A stretch of 17,913 bases of DNA from CAYJXJ01 sp964374095 (GTDB lineage Bacteria > Elusimicrobiota > Elusimicrobia > UBA1565 > UBA9628), in assembly GCA_964374095.1 (NCBI GenBank), contig CAYJXJ010000089.1, forward strand, positions 1 to 17,913, in the 5' to 3' direction. A program made the position numbers and the translations under genes. The notes below the pieces were generated by a model. That model saw only the letters and a program-made list of their open reading frames with translations, did no database searches and had not been told where the DNA came from. This document shows, piece after piece, positions 1-6,789 of the stretch. The first letter of the stretch is position 1; every line of letters starts with the position of its first letter.

Positions 1-62
1 GCTCCAAAAACGTGAAAGAGAAATACGCATGCAAGGCAAGCGAGTACATTAATCTCAATCAT
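1..62 (-). CDS. Possible 5' end of a leftward gene (partial, weak)
   Basis: A reading frame opens with ATG at 62-60 and stays open to the window edge (about 20 codons, beginning MIEINVLACLACVFLF), which looks like the start of a signal peptide or membrane helix. It is preceded by TATACA (74-69) with exactly 6 nt before the ATG, the same spacing seen at several better supported starts in this window. Against it: codons are A+T-rich unlike the neighbours, and the stretch is very short. An alternative is the tail of a rightward gene ending at TAA 50-52 (last residues QGKRVH). The bases 1-95 between the anti-sigma stop and the edge hold nothing else I can support. Confidence 0.22.
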   Translation of the reverse strand, partial: MIEINVLACLACVFLFHVFG

Positions 63-68
63 CAGTCT

Positions 69-74
69 TGTATA
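69..74 (-). promoter_or_regulatory. Possible -10 box for the edge gene
   Basis: TATACA read leftward, 6 nt before the ATG at 62. No convincing -35 box is visible. Its only support is the matching spacing at other starts in the window. Confidence 0.2.
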
Positions 75-95
75 GGATGTAGCCAGGAAAGGAAT

Positions 96-386
96 TTAAA
101 GGAACATGACGACGAGGCTCGAGAGCGCGAAGGCCAGGCCGCGCACGGGCAATCGGGAGGCGGCCGCGGGCTCTTCCCTTGGCCGGCGGGCCTTGAGCCG
201 CGCCATGAAGCCGGCCGGCAAGGGCTCGCGGGGCAGGGCCCGGACCAGGCTCGAGGCTTTGCGCAAGTCCTCGAAGGTATCCCGGCACTCGGGGCAGTCG
301 CCCAGGTGCCGCTCGATCTCGAGCCGGTCGATTTCCTTGAGCTCGTCGTCCAGGAAGGCCGAAAGTCTGTCTTTGACGTGGTCCAT
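96..386 (-). CDS. Zinc-finger anti-sigma factor (zf-HC2 type), short
   Basis: A 96-residue protein encoded 4 nt downstream of an ECF sigma factor gene, which is the classic sigma/anti-sigma arrangement. The N-terminal half has the anti-sigma zinc-finger signature H27-x3-C31-x2-C34 in the context ERHLGDCPECR; in this family the motif binds zinc and the domain holds the sigma factor inactive. A basic Ala/Pro/Arg linker follows, and then one marginal hydrophobic segment (about residues 82-96, GLAFALSSLVVMFL) that runs straight to the TAA stop. The protein would therefore be anchored in the membrane with essentially no periplasmic sensor domain, so any signal must come through the helix, a partner protein, or redox/zinc chemistry of the finger. 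The ATG at 386 is the natural start. The family call is secure; the signal it senses is unknown. Confidence 0.85.
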   Translation of the reverse strand: MDHVKDRLSAFLDDELKEIDRLEIERHLGDCPECRDTFEDLRKASSLVRALPREPLPAGFMARLKARRPREEPAAASRLPVRGLAFALSSLVVMFL

Positions 387-390
387 TCGT

Positions 391-927
391 TTATGCGTAC
401 TTCTTCAATTTATCCTTGAGCGCGTCGCGCGCCCGCGAGAGCCGCGACTTGTCGGTCCCCTCCGGGATCTCCAAGGCCGCGGCGATGTCCTGGTACGAGA
501 GGCCTTCGATCTCCCTCAAGACGACCACGGCGCGGCTCTCCTCCTCGAGCTCGAGCAGGGCCCGCTGGACGGCGCCGCCCTTCTCTGTGGTCTCGAGGTC
601 CTTGTCCAAGGGCGGATCGTCCGCCTGGAAGGCCGGCTCCTCGTCATGGTTTTCTCCCGTGAACAGATCGAGCGAAACCGTTTTCCAGAACCCGCGGCGC
701 TTTTCCGAGCGGACCCGGTTTTTCCAGGTGTTGACCGTGATGCGGTAAACCCAGGTCGCGAGCGCCGAGTCTCCGCGGAAGCCCGGCAAGGCTTTGAGCG
801 CCCTGAGCAGGGCGTCCTGGGCCAAGTCCTCGGCGTCCGGGATCTTGCCGACCAGCCGCACGGCCAGGTTGTAGACCAGGGGCGCGTGCCGTTCCAGGAA
901 CTCGTTTTCGTCTATTGAATTGGACAC
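391..927 (-). CDS. ECF-family RNA polymerase sigma factor (sigma-70 family, SigE/RpoE-like)
   Basis: A 178-residue sigma factor with only regions 2 and 4, as in group 4 (extracytoplasmic function) sigmas. Region 2 spans about residues 12-75, with the core-binding helix DAEDLAQDALLRAL (31-44) and a -10 recognition stretch around TWVYRITVNTWKNRVR. Region 4 spans about 120-172, with the helix-turn-helix LSYQDIAAALEIPEGTDKSR. The usual GTVKSRL motif reads GTDKSRL here, a small oddity at the start of the recognition helix. An acidic linker (about 88-112) separates the regions. The start is GTG at 927; GAGAGG lies 4 nt upstream and no ATG is nearby. The gene lies 22 nt downstream of the CoA transferase B stop and 4 nt before the anti-sigma gene, so it is probably co-transcribed with both. 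Its regulon is unknown. Confidence 0.92.
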   Translation of the reverse strand: MSNSIDENEFLERHAPLVYNLAVRLVGKIPDAEDLAQDALLRALKALPGFRGDSALATWVYRITVNTWKNRVRSEKRRGFWKTVSLDLFTGENHDEEPAFQADDPPLDKDLETTEKGGAVQRALLELEEESRAVVVLREIEGLSYQDIAAALEIPEGTDKSRLSRARDALKDKLKKYA

Positions 928-949
928 CGCGCCTCTCGGACGCGTTCCC

Positions 950-1609
950 TCAGTTGAGGGAAAATTTCTTCAACGGCTCGGCGACTTGGAACTCGGGTTC
1001 CGTGATCTTTTTGAGCTCGTCGACGCTGGTTTCCGGCGATATTTCGCGAAGGACCAAGCCTTTCGGCGTGAGGTCGAAGACGGCCAGCTCGGTCACGATG
1101 ACGTGGACGACGCCCTTGCCGGTCAGGGGCAGCCGGCACGTCTTGAGGATCTTGGGCTTGTTGTCCTTGGTCGCGTGCTCCATGGCCACGATGACTTTCC
1201 TGGCCCCCGCGACCATGTCCATGGCCCCGCCCATGCCCTTGACCTTCTTGCCGGGGATCATCCAGTTGGCCAGGTCGCCGTCTTGAGACACCTCCATCGC
1301 GCCTAAGATCGTGGCGTCGAGGTGCCCCCCCCGGACCATGGCGAAGGAATCATGGGAGCCGAAGTAGGAGCAGCCGGGGAGCTCGGTGATGGTCTCCTTG
1401 CCGGCGTTGATGAGGTCGGGGTCCTGCTTCCCGGGCTCGGGATAGGGCCCGTAGCCGAGCATGCCGTTCTCGGTATGCAGGGTGATGCGCACGCCGGCCG
1501 GGAGGAAGTTGGGGACCAAAGTCGGAATGCCGATGCCGAGGTTGACGTAGTCGCCGTCCTTGAGTTGGCGGGCCGCCGCCCGGGCGATGACCTCGCGCTT
1601 GTCGATCAC
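950..1609 (-). CDS. scoB: 3-oxoacid CoA transferase, subunit B
   Basis: Beta subunit (219 residues, typical length) of a family I CoA transferase, which moves CoA between succinyl-CoA or acetyl-CoA and a 3-oxoacid such as acetoacetate. The catalytic glutamate motif is present as TENG (E47), whose carboxylate forms the glutamyl-CoA thioester in this family. Other family blocks are visible: NLGIGIPTLVPNFLP (23-37), GSHDSFAMVRGGHLDATILG, and the glycine-rich GKKVKGMGGAMDMVAGARKV. The start is GTG at 1609, overlapping the subunit A stop as GTGA, so the two subunits are translationally coupled. Substrate cannot be read from sequence: acetoacetate (ScoB/AtoA) and 3-oxoadipate (PcaJ) enzymes look alike, and no catabolic ring-cleavage genes are nearby, so ketone-body or short-chain acid use is more likely. 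Confidence 0.93.
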   Translation of the reverse strand: MIDKREVIARAAARQLKDGDYVNLGIGIPTLVPNFLPAGVRITLHTENGMLGYGPYPEPGKQDPDLINAGKETITELPGCSYFGSHDSFAMVRGGHLDATILGAMEVSQDGDLANWMIPGKKVKGMGGAMDMVAGARKVIVAMEHATKDNKPKILKTCRLPLTGKGVVHVIVTELAVFDLTPKGLVLREISPETSVDELKKITEPEFQVAEPLKKFSLN

Positions 1610-2313
1610 GCCGCGGCCCCCTCCGGGCGCAAGGTCAGCTTCTCAATGGGCTTGGCGTAGCCTTCGCCCTGGAGTATGCGGTCCACGTAAACACCCGGGG
1701 TGTGCACCATGTCGCCGTCGATTTCCCCGGGACGCGCCAGGATCTCAACCTCGGCGAAAACCCGGCGCCCGGCGGTGGCCATGGCCTGATTGAAGTTGCG
1801 CGCGGTGCGCCGGTATTGGAGGTTGCCGAGAGCATCGCCGCGCCAAGCCTTGATGAACGAAAAGTCGGCGGACAAAGGCTCCTCAAACACGAAGGTCCTG
1901 CCGCCGATCACCCTCGTTTCCTTGCCTTCGGCGACGATGGTGCCGGCGCCGGTGGGAGTATAAAACCCGCCCAGACCGGCGCCGGCGGCGCGGATGCGCT
2001 CGGCCAAGGTCCCCTGGGGAGTCCACTCCACATCGAGCTTTCCGGAGAGGGCCAGTTCTTCGAAAGCCTTGCACTCCCCTCCGTAGGACATGATCATCTT
2101 CTTCACCTGGCCGTTTTTGATAAGGAGCCCGATGCCGTGCTCATCGGTGCCGGCGTTGTTGGCGATGACCGTCAGGCCGCCCACGCCCTTGTTGAGAAGA
2201 GCGTGGATCAGATTTTCGGGAATCCCGCAAAGGCCGAACCCGCCCATCATGATCACCGCGCCGCTGCCGACCTCGGCCACGGCCTCGGCCGCCGACGCCG
2301 CGCGCTTGCTCAA
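1606..2313 (-). CDS. scoA: 3-oxoacid CoA transferase, subunit A (TTG start)
   Basis: Alpha subunit of the same CoA transferase, which binds the CoA moiety. The hallmark GGFGLCGIPENLI sits at residues 24-36, followed by VIANNAGTDEHGIGLL and the KMIMSYGGECK block typical of the family. The frame is open for about 70 codons further upstream, but that extension is Gly/Ala/Pro-rich and matches nothing in the family. I place the start at TTG 2313, which gives 235 residues (family usual about 232-235) and makes the start overlap the stop of the upstream membrane-protein gene as TTGA. A weak purine-rich GGTGGA lies 6 nt upstream of the TTG. Translation is thus coupled on both sides: to the small membrane protein upstream and to subunit B downstream. 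Confidence 0.9.
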   Translation of the reverse strand: MSKRAASAAEAVAEVGSGAVIMMGGFGLCGIPENLIHALLNKGVGGLTVIANNAGTDEHGIGLLIKNGQVKKMIMSYGGECKAFEELALSGKLDVEWTPQGTLAERIRAAGAGLGGFYTPTGAGTIVAEGKETRVIGGRTFVFEEPLSADFSFIKAWRGDALGNLQYRRTARNFNQAMATAGRRVFAEVEILARPGEIDGDMVHTPGVYVDRILQGEGYAKPIEKLTLRPEGAAA

Positions 2314-2582
2314 GGCGTGTCCACCAAACGGACCCGGAAGCCGGGGAAATCCATCTTGAGCAGCTTCTTGAAGGCCCAGAGCTGGGCCAAGACCGCGATC
2401 GGCCACGCCAGGAGGTTCATGATCACCTGCGCCGCGCGGGGAGTCAAGGCCGCCGCGAACAGCGTCGAGAGCACCGCGGCCGGCACGAGCATGAACACCG
2501 CCCAACGCCACGTCCACGCCCACCACACCCGGGCCACCCGGCCCCAGGACGGCTCCGGGAGCGCCGCCCCCTGCGCTTCCAT
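2310..2582 (-). CDS. Small two-helix membrane protein, function unknown
   Basis: A 90-residue protein (ATG at 2582; a TTG three bases upstream is an alternative start). After a short hydrophilic N-terminus it has two hydrophobic segments, about residues 18-46 (Trp-rich, WWAWTWRWAVFMLVPAAVLS) and 52-72 (MNLLAWPIAVLAQLWAF), and a short basic tail KKLLKMDFPGFRVRLVDTP. I do not recognise a family. It begins 19 nt after the metK stop, and its TGA overlaps the TTG start of CoA transferase subunit A, so it is read in the same operon and probably translated with it. That tight coupling is the main reason to believe it is real. A membrane partner for organic-acid uptake or for the CoA transferase is possible but only a guess. 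Confidence 0.7.
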   Translation of the reverse strand: MEAQGAALPEPSWGRVARVWWAWTWRWAVFMLVPAAVLSTLFAAALTPRAAQVIMNLLAWPIAVLAQLWAFKKLLKMDFPGFRVRLVDTP

Positions 2583-2601
2583 CAATGGCAGGCGCGGGCC
2601 A

Positions 2602-3822
2602 TCAGGCCGCGGCGACCGCCGCCGGACGTTCAGAGCGCCTGGCCCTGCCCTTGGCGCCGACCTCCGACGCCAGGGCGTCGGACTTGTCGGTCTTCTCCCA
2701 CTCGAAACCCGCTTCCTCGCGGCCGAAGTGGCCGTAGGCCGCGGTCGCCCGGTAGATCGGGCGGCGCAGCTTGAGGGAACTGATGATGCCGCGGGGGGTG
2801 AGCTGGAAGTGCTTGCGCGCCGCCGCCTCGATCTTGTCCTCGGGGACCACGCCGGTGCCGTGGGTGTCGAAGTACACCCCGACCGGGTCGGCCACGCCGA
2901 TGGCGTAAGCCAGCTGGACGGTGCACTCCGTCGCCAGCCCCGCGGCCACGACGTTCTTGGCGATGTAGCGGGCCATGTAGCAGGCCGAGCGGTCCACCTT
3001 CGTCGGGTCCTTGCCGGAGAAGGCGCCGCCGCCGTGGGGGGCCTTGCCGCCGTAGGTGTCGACGATGATCTTGCGGCCGGTCATGCCGGTGTCGGAGGCG
3101 GGGCCGCCGACCACGAACTTGCCGGTCGGGTTGATGAGGAACTTGGTCCGAGAGTCGATGAGCCGCTTGCCCAGGACGGGCCGCACGACCGCGTCGATGA
3201 TCTCGTTGCGCGCCTTCTCGGTGACGGACTCCCCGGTCTTGTCGAGTATTTCCTCGGTGTGCTGGGAGGACAGGACGACCGTATCCACGCGCAGGGGACG
3301 GCCGTCGAGGTATTCCACCGTGACCTGGGATTTGCCGTCGGGGCCCAAATAGGGAAGGATTTTGGAGCGGCGGACCTCGGTCAATTTCCGGGTCAGCCGG
3401 TGCGCCAGCATGATGGGAAGGGGCATGAGCTCGGGAGTCTCCCGGGAGGCGTAGCCGATCATGAGGCCTTGGTCTCCGGCCCCGCCGGCGTCCACGCCCT
3501 GGGCGATGTCGGGAGACTGGCGGCCGATGACGTTGACGACCGCGCAGGAGGCGGCGTCGAAGCCGTATTGGGGGTGGTCGTAGCCGATCTCGCGGATCAC
3601 CCGCCGGGCGAGCTGGTCGATGTCGACGAAAGTCTTGGTCGTGATCTCGCCGCCCACCACGACCATGCCGCGGGTCACGTAGGTTTCGCAGGCGACCCGT
3701 CCGGTCGGGTCGTCGGCGAGGACGGCGTCCAAGACTCCGTCGGAGATCTGGTCGCAAAGCTTGTCGGGATGTCCTTCGGTGACGGACTCGGAGGTGAAGA
3801 AGAACCGGCCTGTTCTTTGCAT
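2602..3822 (-). CDS. metK: S-adenosylmethionine synthetase (methionine adenosyltransferase)
   Basis: Makes S-adenosylmethionine from ATP and methionine in the cytoplasm. The three-domain family pattern is complete: SESVTEGHPDK (11-21, ATP/metal site), signature 1 GAGDQGLMIGYA (114-125), INPTGKFVVGGPASDTGMTG (230-249), signature 2 GGGAFSGKD (264-272), and the C-terminal AYAIGVADPVGVYFDTHGTG block. I chose ATG 3822 (406 residues) because the family N-terminus fits there and an AAGGTG Shine-Dalgarno-like sequence lies upstream; a longer TTG frame from 3891 would begin upstream of the likely transcription start. The Ala/Arg-rich last ~15 residues extend beyond the usual end. The SAM-dependent methyltransferase at 14459-15451 is a user of its product, but there is no direct linkage. 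Confidence 0.97.
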   Translation of the reverse strand: MQRTGRFFFTSESVTEGHPDKLCDQISDGVLDAVLADDPTGRVACETYVTRGMVVVGGEITTKTFVDIDQLARRVIREIGYDHPQYGFDAASCAVVNVIGRQSPDIAQGVDAGGAGDQGLMIGYASRETPELMPLPIMLAHRLTRKLTEVRRSKILPYLGPDGKSQVTVEYLDGRPLRVDTVVLSSQHTEEILDKTGESVTEKARNEIIDAVVRPVLGKRLIDSRTKFLINPTGKFVVGGPASDTGMTGRKIIVDTYGGKAPHGGGAFSGKDPTKVDRSACYMARYIAKNVVAAGLATECTVQLAYAIGVADPVGVYFDTHGTGVVPEDKIEAAARKHFQLTPRGIISSLKLRRPIYRATAAYGHFGREEAGFEWEKTDKSDALASEVGAKGRARRSERPAAVAAA

Positions 3823-3882
3823 GGGGGTCACACCTTGAAAGTTGAATTTTCCCGGGCCGGCGGCTCCCGGGATCGAGCGGCC

Positions 3883-3919
3883 AGTATACAAATTTCAGCC
3901 GGTCCTAAGACGTGAAATT
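3883..3919 (-). promoter_or_regulatory. metK promoter with inverted repeat over the -35 region
   Basis: Reading leftward, TATACT (3888-3883) is a good -10 box, giving a transcript start near 3876 and a leader of about 54 nt before metK. Just upstream, AATTTCA and TGAAATT (3891-3897 and 3913-3919) form a 7-bp perfect inverted repeat with a 15-nt spacer, an A+T-rich dyad standing out in G+C-rich surroundings and lying where RNA polymerase would contact the -35 region. This fits a repressor or activator operator; a short hairpin is an alternative. The leader itself has CCCGGG repeated 9 nt apart, which could form a small stem. I see no known SAM riboswitch pattern. Confidence 0.4.
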
Positions 3920-3937
3920 CGAGCGAGGCGGCGGGGG

Positions 3938-4987
3938 CTACTGCCGTATGTTGAGCACCGCGGCCTCGTAGACCGTGATGTTCTCCTGAACGTTGCCGTT
4001 GGCCCCGAGGATGCAGTTGGAGAGGTGGACGTTCTTGCCCACCGTTACGTTTTCAAAAAGGATGCAATTCTTGAGCACGGCCTGGGAGGAAATCCGCGCC
4101 CGGTCCCCGACGACCGTGTGCGGGCCGACCTCGGCGCCGGCTTCGATCACGCAGCCCTTGCCGATCAGGCAGGGCGCGCGCAGCACCGCTCCCGGAGCGA
4201 TGGTCGAGCCCACCTCGACCCACACGCCCTTGGGACCCTCGTGACCCGGGATATTGACCCGCACCCGCCCGTCCAGGGCGTCGATCTGGCTCTTGCGGTA
4301 TTCGGCCAGATTTCCCACGTCGCACCAGTAGCTCTGCATCTCGTAGGCATAGAGGGGCTTCTTGAGCTTGAGGAGCTTTGGCCACAGTTGGTGTCCGAAG
4401 TCATAGAGCCGTCCCGCGGGAATGTAGCGAAAGACTTCCGGCTCGAAAAGATAAATCCCCGTGTTGACCTTGTTGGAAAAAACGTCCTTCCAGTAGGGTT
4501 TCTCCAGGAAGCCTTTTATGCGGCCGACGTCGTCGGTCAGGGTGACGCCGTACTCGAATCGGGCGTCTATGGCCTTGAGCACCATGGTCGCCAGGGACCC
4601 CCGTCGACGGTGGAAGTCATAGGCCGCGGTGATGTCGATATCGGAGAGCCCGTCGCCCGACATGACGACGAAAGGCCCGGCCGAGAAGAACTTCTCCACG
4701 CGCTTGATCGCCCCGGCCGTCCCCATGAGCTTAGCCTCCTGGGAATAATTGAGCTTCAAGCTCCAGCGCGAGCCGTCCCCGCAGTAGCCGCGGATTTGCT
4801 CGCCCTGCGCGAAGAGATTAACCATGACATCAGTCACCCCGTGGCGCAGGAGGTTGTCGAGGACGTGGTGGATGACCGGGCGGTTCAAGACCGGGACCAT
4901 GGGCTTGGGCGTCTCGTAGGTGAGGGGCCGCAGGCGCGTCCCCGCCCCGGCCGCCAGGACCATGGCATTGAGGGGCTTCTTCACCAT
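3938..4987 (-). CDS. Sugar-1-phosphate nucleotidyltransferase with left-handed beta-helix tail (copy B; mannose-1-P guanylyltransferase-like)
   Basis: Joins an NTP to a sugar-1-phosphate to make an NDP-sugar. The N-terminal Rossmann-like catalytic domain (about 1-235) carries LAAGAGTRLRPLTYETPKP (nucleotide-binding loop plus the conserved Lys), MSGDG (metal-binding Asp region), GFLEKP (sugar-binding) and NTGIYLFEP. The C-terminal ~100 residues are hexapeptide-like repeats (IAPGAVLRAPCLIGKGCVIE and following) that form a left-handed beta-helix. The architecture and the GNLAEYRKSQIDAL block fit GDP-mannose pyrophosphorylase-like proteins better than RmlA, but the NTP and sugar cannot be fixed by eye. 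ATG 4987 lies 13 nt after the phosphohexomutase stop, with GAGG near that stop. It is the last gene of the sugar-activation operon. Confidence 0.88.
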   Translation of the reverse strand: MVKKPLNAMVLAAGAGTRLRPLTYETPKPMVPVLNRPVIHHVLDNLLRHGVTDVMVNLFAQGEQIRGYCGDGSRWSLKLNYSQEAKLMGTAGAIKRVEKFFSAGPFVVMSGDGLSDIDITAAYDFHRRRGSLATMVLKAIDARFEYGVTLTDDVGRIKGFLEKPYWKDVFSNKVNTGIYLFEPEVFRYIPAGRLYDFGHQLWPKLLKLKKPLYAYEMQSYWCDVGNLAEYRKSQIDALDGRVRVNIPGHEGPKGVWVEVGSTIAPGAVLRAPCLIGKGCVIEAGAEVGPHTVVGDRARISSQAVLKNCILFENVTVGKNVHLSNCILGANGNVQENITVYEAAVLNIRQ

Positions 4988-5000
4988 CCGGGCGCGATCC

Positions 5001-6434
5001 TCAGGAGGTCGAGCCGACCCACTTGCGGGCCAACTCCAAGAGGGCGGTCGTGCGTTCCGCGGAGTCGGTCTCGGCGTAGACCCGCATGAGGGGCTCGGTC
5101 CCCGACGGGCGCATGAGCACCCAGTGGTCGCCCTCGAGGATGACCTTGAGCCCGTCGATTGGGATGGAAGACTGGATCGGCGAACCGAGGATTTTCTTCG
5201 GAAGACGCTTGAGGATCTTGGCCGCGAACGCCGCCTTGTCCGCCACCGGCCGATGGACCCGGTAGTCGACCCGTCTAAAGAAGGACTTGCCGAAGCGCTC
5301 CTCGACGGACTTCCAGACTTGCGACAGCGTCAGCCCCTGGGTCAGGCACATCTCGAGCGCGAGCAGGGCCGTGACCAGCCCGTCCCGCTCGGGGAGCCCC
5401 CCCTTCCACGCGTAGCCCCCGGACTCCTCGCCGCCGATGACGGCCGATCCTTCGGCGAGCTTCTCGGCCACGTGCTTGAAGCCGACCGGAAGTTCTTCGA
5501 ACTCAAGCCCCAGGGCCTTGGCCATGCGGCCCGACAGATAGCCCATGGACACCGACTGGACGATCTTGCCCCGGAGATTCTTCTTCTCGACAAGGTAGCT
5601 GATAAGCATCGGAAAAACCTGGCAGGGGGTAAAGTACGCCCCCTTCTCATCGACCAGGCCGATGCGGTCGCCGTCGCCGTCGAGCGCGAGGCCCAGGAGG
5701 GCCTTCTGCTCCTTAACCGCGGCCGATAAGGGCTGGAGGTTGGCCTCGATGGGCTCCGGCGGCGTGCCCCCGAAAAGCGGATCGCGCGCCGCGCGGATGG
5801 CCACGATCTGCTTCGAGGGAAGGACGGCTTCCAGGAGTCCCGCGGCCGCCCCGTGCATGTAGTCGACCACGATGGGCCGCTTCATCCTGGGCAGGAGCTT
5901 GGCGGGATTCACGCGCGACTTCAAATAGGCCACGTAGGCCTGACGGCAGGACTTCTCGGGGAAGTCGCTATCGAGCGCCGGGAGGCTCTTGTCGAGGTGG
6001 CTCTCCAAGGCCTGCGTCACGTTTTCCGGTACCGCGCGCCCGTCGCGCTTGAGTTTGATCCCGTTGTAGTGGGCGGGGTTGTGGCTCGCCGTCACCATGA
6101 CCCCAAGCCCCTGGCTCTTGTGGGTCAGGAAGCTCACCGCCGGCGTGGGAAGGCTCTCCGCGATCAGGCATGGGCAGAGGCGGTTGCCCTTGAGCACACG
6201 GGCCACCTCCCGGGCGAAGGCGTCGGACTGGAAGCGCCGGTCGTAGCCCACCCAGATCGTCTGGCCGAGCGGACTTTTCTTGCGCTGGCCGGGGGTCGCG
6301 GCATCCTCGCGGATCATGTCGGCGAGCGCCTGCGCCACCCGCCGCACGTTTTCGAACGTGAACTCGCGGGCCATGAGCCCCCGCCAACCGTCGGTGCCGA
6401 ATTTGATCGCGTCCGGAGCCGCTGCCGTAGTCAT
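5001..6434 (-). CDS. Phosphohexomutase (phosphoglucomutase/phosphomannomutase family)
   Basis: Interconverts hexose-6-phosphate and hexose-1-phosphate through a phosphoserine enzyme. All four family signatures are present in a 477-residue chain: catalytic TASHNP (115-120, phosphoserine S117), Mg-binding DGDGDR (252-257), sugar-specificity loop GEESGG (335-340), and phosphate-binding RPSGTEP (442-448). The N-terminal IKFGTDGWRG is also typical. The sugar loop is compatible with glucose or mannose, and many members use both. I start at ATG 6434, not 45 nt further upstream, because AGAGG precedes it and the cupin stop lies only 4 nt before it. It sits between a cupin of the mannose-6-phosphate isomerase type and two nucleotidyltransferases, which points to supplying hexose-1-phosphate for NDP-sugar synthesis. 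Confidence 0.94.
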   Translation of the reverse strand: MTTAAAPDAIKFGTDGWRGLMAREFTFENVRRVAQALADMIREDAATPGQRKKSPLGQTIWVGYDRRFQSDAFAREVARVLKGNRLCPCLIAESLPTPAVSFLTHKSQGLGVMVTASHNPAHYNGIKLKRDGRAVPENVTQALESHLDKSLPALDSDFPEKSCRQAYVAYLKSRVNPAKLLPRMKRPIVVDYMHGAAAGLLEAVLPSKQIVAIRAARDPLFGGTPPEPIEANLQPLSAAVKEQKALLGLALDGDGDRIGLVDEKGAYFTPCQVFPMLISYLVEKKNLRGKIVQSVSMGYLSGRMAKALGLEFEELPVGFKHVAEKLAEGSAVIGGEESGGYAWKGGLPERDGLVTALLALEMCLTQGLTLSQVWKSVEERFGKSFFRRVDYRVHRPVADKAAFAAKILKRLPKKILGSPIQSSIPIDGLKVILEGDHWVLMRPSGTEPLMRVYAETDSAERTTALLELARKWVGSTS

Positions 6435-6438
6435 GGTT

Positions 6439-6789
6439 TTACCTCTGTCGGCCATAATCGTCCTGGAGCCGTACGACATCGTCGAGTTCCGGGGTTGAGA
6501 CCTCGAGAATGGTGGCCCGCCCGTAGCGCGCCTCGAAGCGGTGGATGGTGCCGGGCGCGATGGCCTGGGCCATGCCCGGGCGCATCAGGATGCTGCGTCG
6601 GCCGAGCCTGAGACGGAACCGCCCGCGCAGGCAATAGATCGTCTCGTGCTTTCGTTCGTGGAACTGGAGGCTCAGGCGATGTCCCCTCTCGACCACGATG
6701 ATCTTGCCCACGTAGCGCCGGTGCCGGGCGTAGATCAACTCGCGGCCCCAGGGCTTGGCGACGACCTCGACGCCGAGGGCGGCGGTCAC
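6439..6789 (-). CDS. Cupin-domain protein, mannose-6-phosphate isomerase type II-like
   Basis: A 116-residue single cupin. It opens with KPWGRELIYARH, the characteristic start of the isomerase domain of type II phosphomannose isomerase/GDP-mannose pyrophosphorylase proteins. Cupin motif 1 supplies metal ligands H44, H48 and E49 (QFHERKHETIYCLRG); motif 2 supplies H83 (APGTIHRFEA). It ends with STPELDDVVRLQDDYGR, also typical of that family. The start is GTG 6789, overlapping the stop of the upstream nucleotidyltransferase as GTGA. The longer frame upstream is a Gly/Arg-rich shadow of that gene and is excluded. Context suggests fructose-6-P/mannose-6-P isomerisation feeding the phosphohexomutase next door, but stand-alone cupins of this type are often unproven, and a binding or regulatory role is possible. 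Confidence 0.82.
   Translation of the reverse strand: MTAALGVEVVAKPWGRELIYARHRRYVGKIIVVERGHRLSLQFHERKHETIYCLRGRFRLRLGRRSILMRPGMAQAIAPGTIHRFEARYGRATILEVSTPELDDVVRLQDDYGRQR

Noticed and set aside
2314..2526. N-terminal extension of CoA transferase subunit A
   Set aside because: About 70 extra residues of Gly/Ala/Pro-rich sequence overlapping the membrane-protein gene; the TTG at 2313 gives the normal family length.
3823..3891. Extending metK upstream to the TTG at 3891
   Set aside because: The extra 23 residues match nothing in MetK, and the likely -10 box (3888-3883) overlaps the extension, so the TTG would not be transcribed.
1702..3915. A 737-codon rightward open frame opposite the CoA transferase subunit A, membrane protein and metK genes
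   Set aside because: It spans several well-recognised genes on the other strand; its product is low-complexity Gly/Ala/Asp/His-rich and matches no family. Long antisense frames are expected in G+C-rich DNA.
3823..3937. SAM riboswitch ahead of metK
   Set aside because: The predicted leader is only about 54 nt, and I could not find the conserved cores or pseudoknot of known SAM classes.
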